The translations under genes and the position numbers were made by a program. This document shows, piece after piece, positions 6,321 to 6,614 of a DNA stretch of 6,614 bases. The notes under the pieces were generated by a model. It did not search any database, was not told where the DNA came from, and worked only from the letters and a program-made list of their open reading frames with translations. Each line of letters starts with the position of its first letter. Position 1 is the stretch's first letter. The DNA lies in assembly GCA_949283905.1 (NCBI GenBank), contig CASDUB010000172.1, positions 1 through 6,614 on the forward strand. Direction: 5' to 3'. The stretch comes from an uncultured Lachnospiraceae bacterium (GTDB lineage: Bacteria > Bacillota > Clostridia > Lachnospirales > Lachnospiraceae).

Positions 6321-6614
6321 TTAAGCTCCTTCCGCAGCCGGCTGCGCCTGATTCTGGAAAAGTCCTAACGGATCCTGTCCGCTGATAAGTTTTCCGTCCG
6401 CATCAAACACATTACCGTCACGTTCACCGTTCTTAAGTTTTATTCCGTCTTCCTGATAGAAATAATATGCATCGGTATATCTCCATCCGGAGAATCTGTA
6501 ACCGTTTGCTTCAAAATAGTAATCATTTCCGTCAATAGTAACTTCTCTGTCAGCAATATAACTTCCGTCATCAGAAAGATATCTTATTCCGCCGAATTCA
6601 TCCTGAGTCCACTG
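6321..6614 (-). CDS. C-terminal end of a cell-wall-binding repeat protein (partial)
   Basis: A frame open from the right edge to a TAA at 6321-6323 encodes the last 97 residues of a larger protein; its start is outside the window. The fragment reads like tandem choline/glucan-binding (CW_binding) repeats. IDGNDYYFEANGYRFSGW (27-44) has the diagnostic order of a DG turn, paired aromatics (YYF), a second xG turn and a closing GW. Weaker units flank it: YLSDDGSYI (12-20), AYYFYQEDG (49-57) and NVFDADGKLISG (68-79). Such repeats hold surface proteins or lytic enzymes on cell-wall polymers outside the cell. A Gln/Ala/Pro-rich tail (about 80-97) ends the protein, and no sortase motif or membrane segment follows. 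The catalytic or other N-terminal domain cannot be seen, so no specific function is given. The stop is 1 nt before the plsX ATG, which implies a shared transcript. This is an unusual upstream neighbour for plsX. Confidence 0.8.
   Translation of the reverse strand, partial: QWTQDEFGGIRYLSDDGSYIADREVTIDGNDYYFEANGYRFSGWRYTDAYYFYQEDGIKLKNGERDGNVFDADGKLISGQDPLGLFQNQAQPAAEGA
6326..6331 (-). promoter_or_regulatory. Strong ribosome binding site of plsX
   Basis: AAGGAG on the minus strand sits 6 bases before the plsX ATG and overlaps the last codons of the upstream repeat protein. It fixes the PlsX start at MSEKIRVALDAMGGD. A perfect 14-bp G/C-rich palindrome (6333-6346) abuts it. Confidence 0.8.

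Overview
The window is a stretch of core chromosome from a low-to-moderate GC Firmicute, most likely a Clostridia member. The protein sequences look Lachnospiraceae-like, but that placement rests on recall of family sequences, not on a search. All five genes lie on the minus strand, so transcription runs from right to left. Coding density is very high, no gap exceeds 70 bases, and all four complete genes have normal family length with intact catalytic motifs.

In transcription order the layout is as follows. (1) 6614-6321: the C-terminal end of a protein with cell-wall-binding (choline/glucan-binding type) repeats, running off the right edge. (2) 6319-5306: plsX, phosphate acyltransferase of phospholipid synthesis, starting 1 nt after the previous stop with its Shine-Dalgarno inside the previous gene. 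(3) 5305-5250: a short spacer holding a 12-bp perfect inverted repeat. (4) 5249-4545: rnc, ribonuclease III. (5) 4554-1000: smc, chromosome condensation ATPase, overlapping rnc by 10 nt. (6) 978-67: ftsY, the signal recognition particle receptor GTPase. (7) 66-1: a short spacer with a 13-bp-arm inverted repeat and, overlapping it, a good-looking sigma-A-type promoter that points out of the left edge.

plsX-(acpP)-rnc-smc-ftsY is a classic conserved Firmicute cluster joining membrane lipid synthesis, RNA processing, chromosome organisation and protein targeting. Two things differ from the usual form. There is no acyl carrier protein gene between plsX and rnc; a hairpin sits there instead. The gene upstream of plsX is a surface-type repeat protein rather than the rpmF/DUF177 or fatty-acid genes common at this position.

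I see no new defence, mobile or RNA-guided system here. The points worth a second look are the two inverted repeats (one just ahead of the rnc ribosome binding site, one over the putative promoter after ftsY), the missing acpP, and the coupling of a wall-binding protein to plsX.
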